From: Crossiella sp. SN42
Lineage (GTDB): Bacteria > Actinomycetota > Actinomycetes > Mycobacteriales > Pseudonocardiaceae
Assembly (NCBI RefSeq): GCF_023897065.1
Contig: NZ_JAMHIV010000002.1
Coordinates: forward strand, 248,001 to 312,000
DNA length: 64,000 nt
Direction: 5' to 3'
This document shows positions 62,325-64,000 of this stretch, piece by piece. The notes under the pieces were generated by a model. It did not search any database, had not been told where the DNA came from, and worked only from the letters and a program-made list of their open reading frames with translations. Position numbers and translations under genes: made by a program. Positions within the stretch are counted from its first letter, which is position 1, and each line of letters opens with the position of its first letter.

Positions 62325-62383
62325 GCCCGACAGGGTCGCCGCCCGAAGGGGCCCGGCACAAGGACCTTCCGGGCAGTTCCCGC

Positions 62384-62947
62384 TCACCCGATGGGCGCCC
62401 TGACCCGCAGCAGAGCCACGAACTCGCGCATCCAGGCCGGGTGGTCCGGCCAGGCGCGGGCGGTCACCATCGGGCCGTCCACCACCACCTCGTCGTCGAC
62501 GAACTCCCCGCCACCGGCCACCACGTCCGGCGCGCACTCCGGGTAGGCCGCGGTGCGCCGGGCGATGAGCAGACCGGCCGCGGCGGGCACCAGCGCGCCG
62601 TGGCAGAGGTGGGCCACCGGCTTCCCGGTGTCGAAGAAGTGCGCCACGATCCGCCGCACGTGCTCGTCGTTGCGCAGGTACTCCGGGGCGCGGCCGCCGG
62701 GGATGACCAGTGCCACGTAGCCCGCCGGGTCCACCTCGCGGAAGGCGAGGTCGGCCGGCCAGGTGTAGCCGGGCTTCTCGGTGTAGGTGTCGTGGCCGTC
62801 GACGAAGTCGTGCACCACGAACTGCAAGCGCTTGGCCGAGGGCGCGGCGATGTCGACGTCGTAGCCCTCCTCCCGCAACCGCTGGTACGGGTAGAGGACC
62901 TCAAGCGACTCGGCGGCGTCGCCGGTGACGATCAGGACCTTCGGCAT
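62384..62947 (-). CDS. DJ-1/PfpI family protein
   Basis: 187 residues. 'PKVLIVTGDAAESLEVLYPYQRLREEGYDVDIAAPS', 'YVALVIPGGRAPEYLRND' and the nucleophile elbow 'VAHLCHGALVPAAAGLL' with the reactive cysteine. The family includes glyoxalases/deglycases, amidases and chaperones. The ATG at 62947 has AGGACC close by; an upstream ATG at 62965 adds 6 residues. Confidence 0.9.
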   Translation of the reverse strand: MPKVLIVTGDAAESLEVLYPYQRLREEGYDVDIAAPSAKRLQFVVHDFVDGHDTYTEKPGYTWPADLAFREVDPAGYVALVIPGGRAPEYLRNDEHVRRIVAHFFDTGKPVAHLCHGALVPAAAGLLIARRTAAYPECAPDVVAGGGEFVDDEVVVDGPMVTARAWPDHPAWMREFVALLRVRAPIG

Positions 62948-63019
62948 GGTCCTGATCGTGGGCACCGGCGGCGCCGACGGTCAACGAGCGAGTTTCCGCC
63001 CAGCGATAATCCGGACAAA

Positions 63020-64000
63020 TCAGGCAGGCACTGGCACCGGCTCCGGCGCCACCGGCTGCCGCCTGGCCAGTCCCCGCACCAGGAACGCGACCCCGAGCCC
63101 GGCCAGCGCGGGCAGCGCGGCCACCGGACCGACCAGGTCGAAGCCCAGGCCGTTGGCGATCACCGCGCCGCCGAGCACCGGGCCGAGCGCGGCGGCCACG
63201 TTGAAGGCGGAGATGTTCACCGAGGCGACCAGGCCGCCGGCCGGTTCGGCCTGCCGCATCAGCCAGGTGTGCAGCAGCGGGCCGGTGGCGAAGGCCGAGG
63301 CGCCGAGCAGGAACAGCGCCACCACACTGGTCGCCTTGGTGTGCATGGCCAGGCCCTGCACCAGCAGCACCAGGCTCAGCGCGGTGATGGTCACCGGCAG
63401 CACCCTGGGGATCAGTTCGGGCCGGACCCGCCCGGCGATGTTGCTGCCCACCACCGTGCCCAGTCCGTAGACCAGCAGCACCGCGGTCGCCCAGCCCGGC
63501 GAGAAGCCGGTGACCTCGCGCAGCGCCGGGGTGACGTAGGTGAAGGTGGTGATCATGCCGGTGAAGGCCAGCACGGTGGTGCTCAGGCCGAGCAGGATCG
63601 AGCGGCGGCGGAAGACGTGCATGCTGGCCCGGAAACCGGCGTCCGGCTCGTGCGCGACCTTGGGGCAGGCCAGGATCACGCCCAGCATGCCGACGAAGGC
63701 CAGCGCGGTCACCAGCACGAAGGAGGCCCGCCAGCCGTAGGCCTGGCCGACCAGGGTGCCCACCGGCACACCGGCCACAGTGGACAGTGCGACGCCGTTG
63801 ACCACCTTGGCGATGGCCGCGGTCTGGCGTTCCGGCGGCACCGAGGCGGTGGCCACCTGGGAGGCGACCGCGAAGAACAGGCCCTGGGCCAGCGCGGCCA
63901 CCATCCGGGCGCCCATCAGCACGGTGTAGTTCTCGGCCAGCGCGGAGAACAGGCTGCCGCCGACCCCCAGCGCCATCACGCCGATCAGCAGCGGCCGCCT
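63020..64000 (-). CDS. MFS transporter, partial (5' end outside window)
   Basis: About 327 residues of a major facilitator in the DHA1 arabinose-efflux-like group. It has 'GARMVAALAQGLFFAVASQVATASVPPERQTAAIAKVVNGVALSTVAGVPVGTLVGQAYGWRASF' (helices 4–5 with motif C) and seven further hydrophobic segments, ending in a Pro/Val tail. Only the C-terminal ~80% is visible. Substrate unknown. Confidence 0.85.
   Translation of the reverse strand, partial: RRPLLIGVMALGVGGSLFSALAENYTVLMGARMVAALAQGLFFAVASQVATASVPPERQTAAIAKVVNGVALSTVAGVPVGTLVGQAYGWRASFVLVTALAFVGMLGVILACPKVAHEPDAGFRASMHVFRRRSILLGLSTTVLAFTGMITTFTYVTPALREVTGFSPGWATAVLLVYGLGTVVGSNIAGRVRPELIPRVLPVTITALSLVLLVQGLAMHTKATSVVALFLLGASAFATGPLLHTWLMRQAEPAGGLVASVNISAFNVAAALGPVLGGAVIANGLGFDLVGPVAALPALAGLGVAFLVRGLARRQPVAPEPVPVPA

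Overview
The window is very GC-rich DNA with dense gene packing, many GTG starts, 1–4 nt gene overlaps and promoters that place the start codon 6–7 nt after the -10 box. This points to an actinomycete, most likely of the Pseudonocardiales. Gene order and strand match, from memory, the Mycobacterium tuberculosis segment Rv2674–Rv2703: msrB, methyltransferase, hemQ, hemY, hemE, DUF3000, RNase D, dxs, rRNA methyltransferase, APC permease, ceoB, ceoC, DUF3159, OB-fold, DUF3710, dut, DUF3093, DUF4193, cei, suhB, ppgK, sigA. Blocks not in that backbone are inserted between these genes. No database search was possible, so family names rest on motifs, length and context.

Layout: 1–1981 holds the end of a LigD-type polymerase gene, a Nudix hydrolase, a small membrane protein and msrB. 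2138–6077 is a tightly coupled operon of three paralogous membrane proteins (TIGR04222-like) with Gly/Cys-rich tails, a DUF692/MNIO iron oxidase and a small partner protein. This is the best candidate for an undescribed system: a membrane-anchored, Cys-modified protein set. 6145–8978 holds a TetR regulator, a ~0.9 kb non-coding island and a carotenoid cleavage oxygenase. 8983–12850 is the coproporphyrin-type heme operon (hemE-hemY-hemQ-methyltransferase). 12947–17062 carries DUF3000, an M19 dipeptidase, a LuxR-type response regulator and RNase D. 17229–30720 is accessory: NYN nuclease with MFS exporter, fadA-fadB, NmrA/AraC pair, a Tat-exported PHP protein, a serine hydrolase with an alpha/beta hydrolase and its TetR, and a two-component system.

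30864–41464 holds dxs, dnaE, the rRNA methyltransferase with an APC permease, and the TrkA pair. 41520–50327 holds the conserved DUF genes, dut, cei, suhB, ppgK and sigA, interrupted by a second ~1.07 kb non-coding island before suhB. 50410–64000 holds small proteins, a haloacetate-dehalogenase-like hydrolase, DUF7455, a ROK regulator with a pentose-type ABC importer, a helicase, a YihY-like membrane protein, IclR, DJ-1/PfpI and a partial MFS gene.

Two structural themes cut across the genes. First, a 20 bp palindrome (consensus GTGAGTGRTCRACCACTCAC) occurs at least 12 times, only in the two islands and at the starts of the TetR and carotenoid oxygenase genes. Second, the islands and the 3' part of suhB carry tandem arrays (52, 16, 17 and 15 bp units), and one stretch of 303 nt has no thymine on the + strand.
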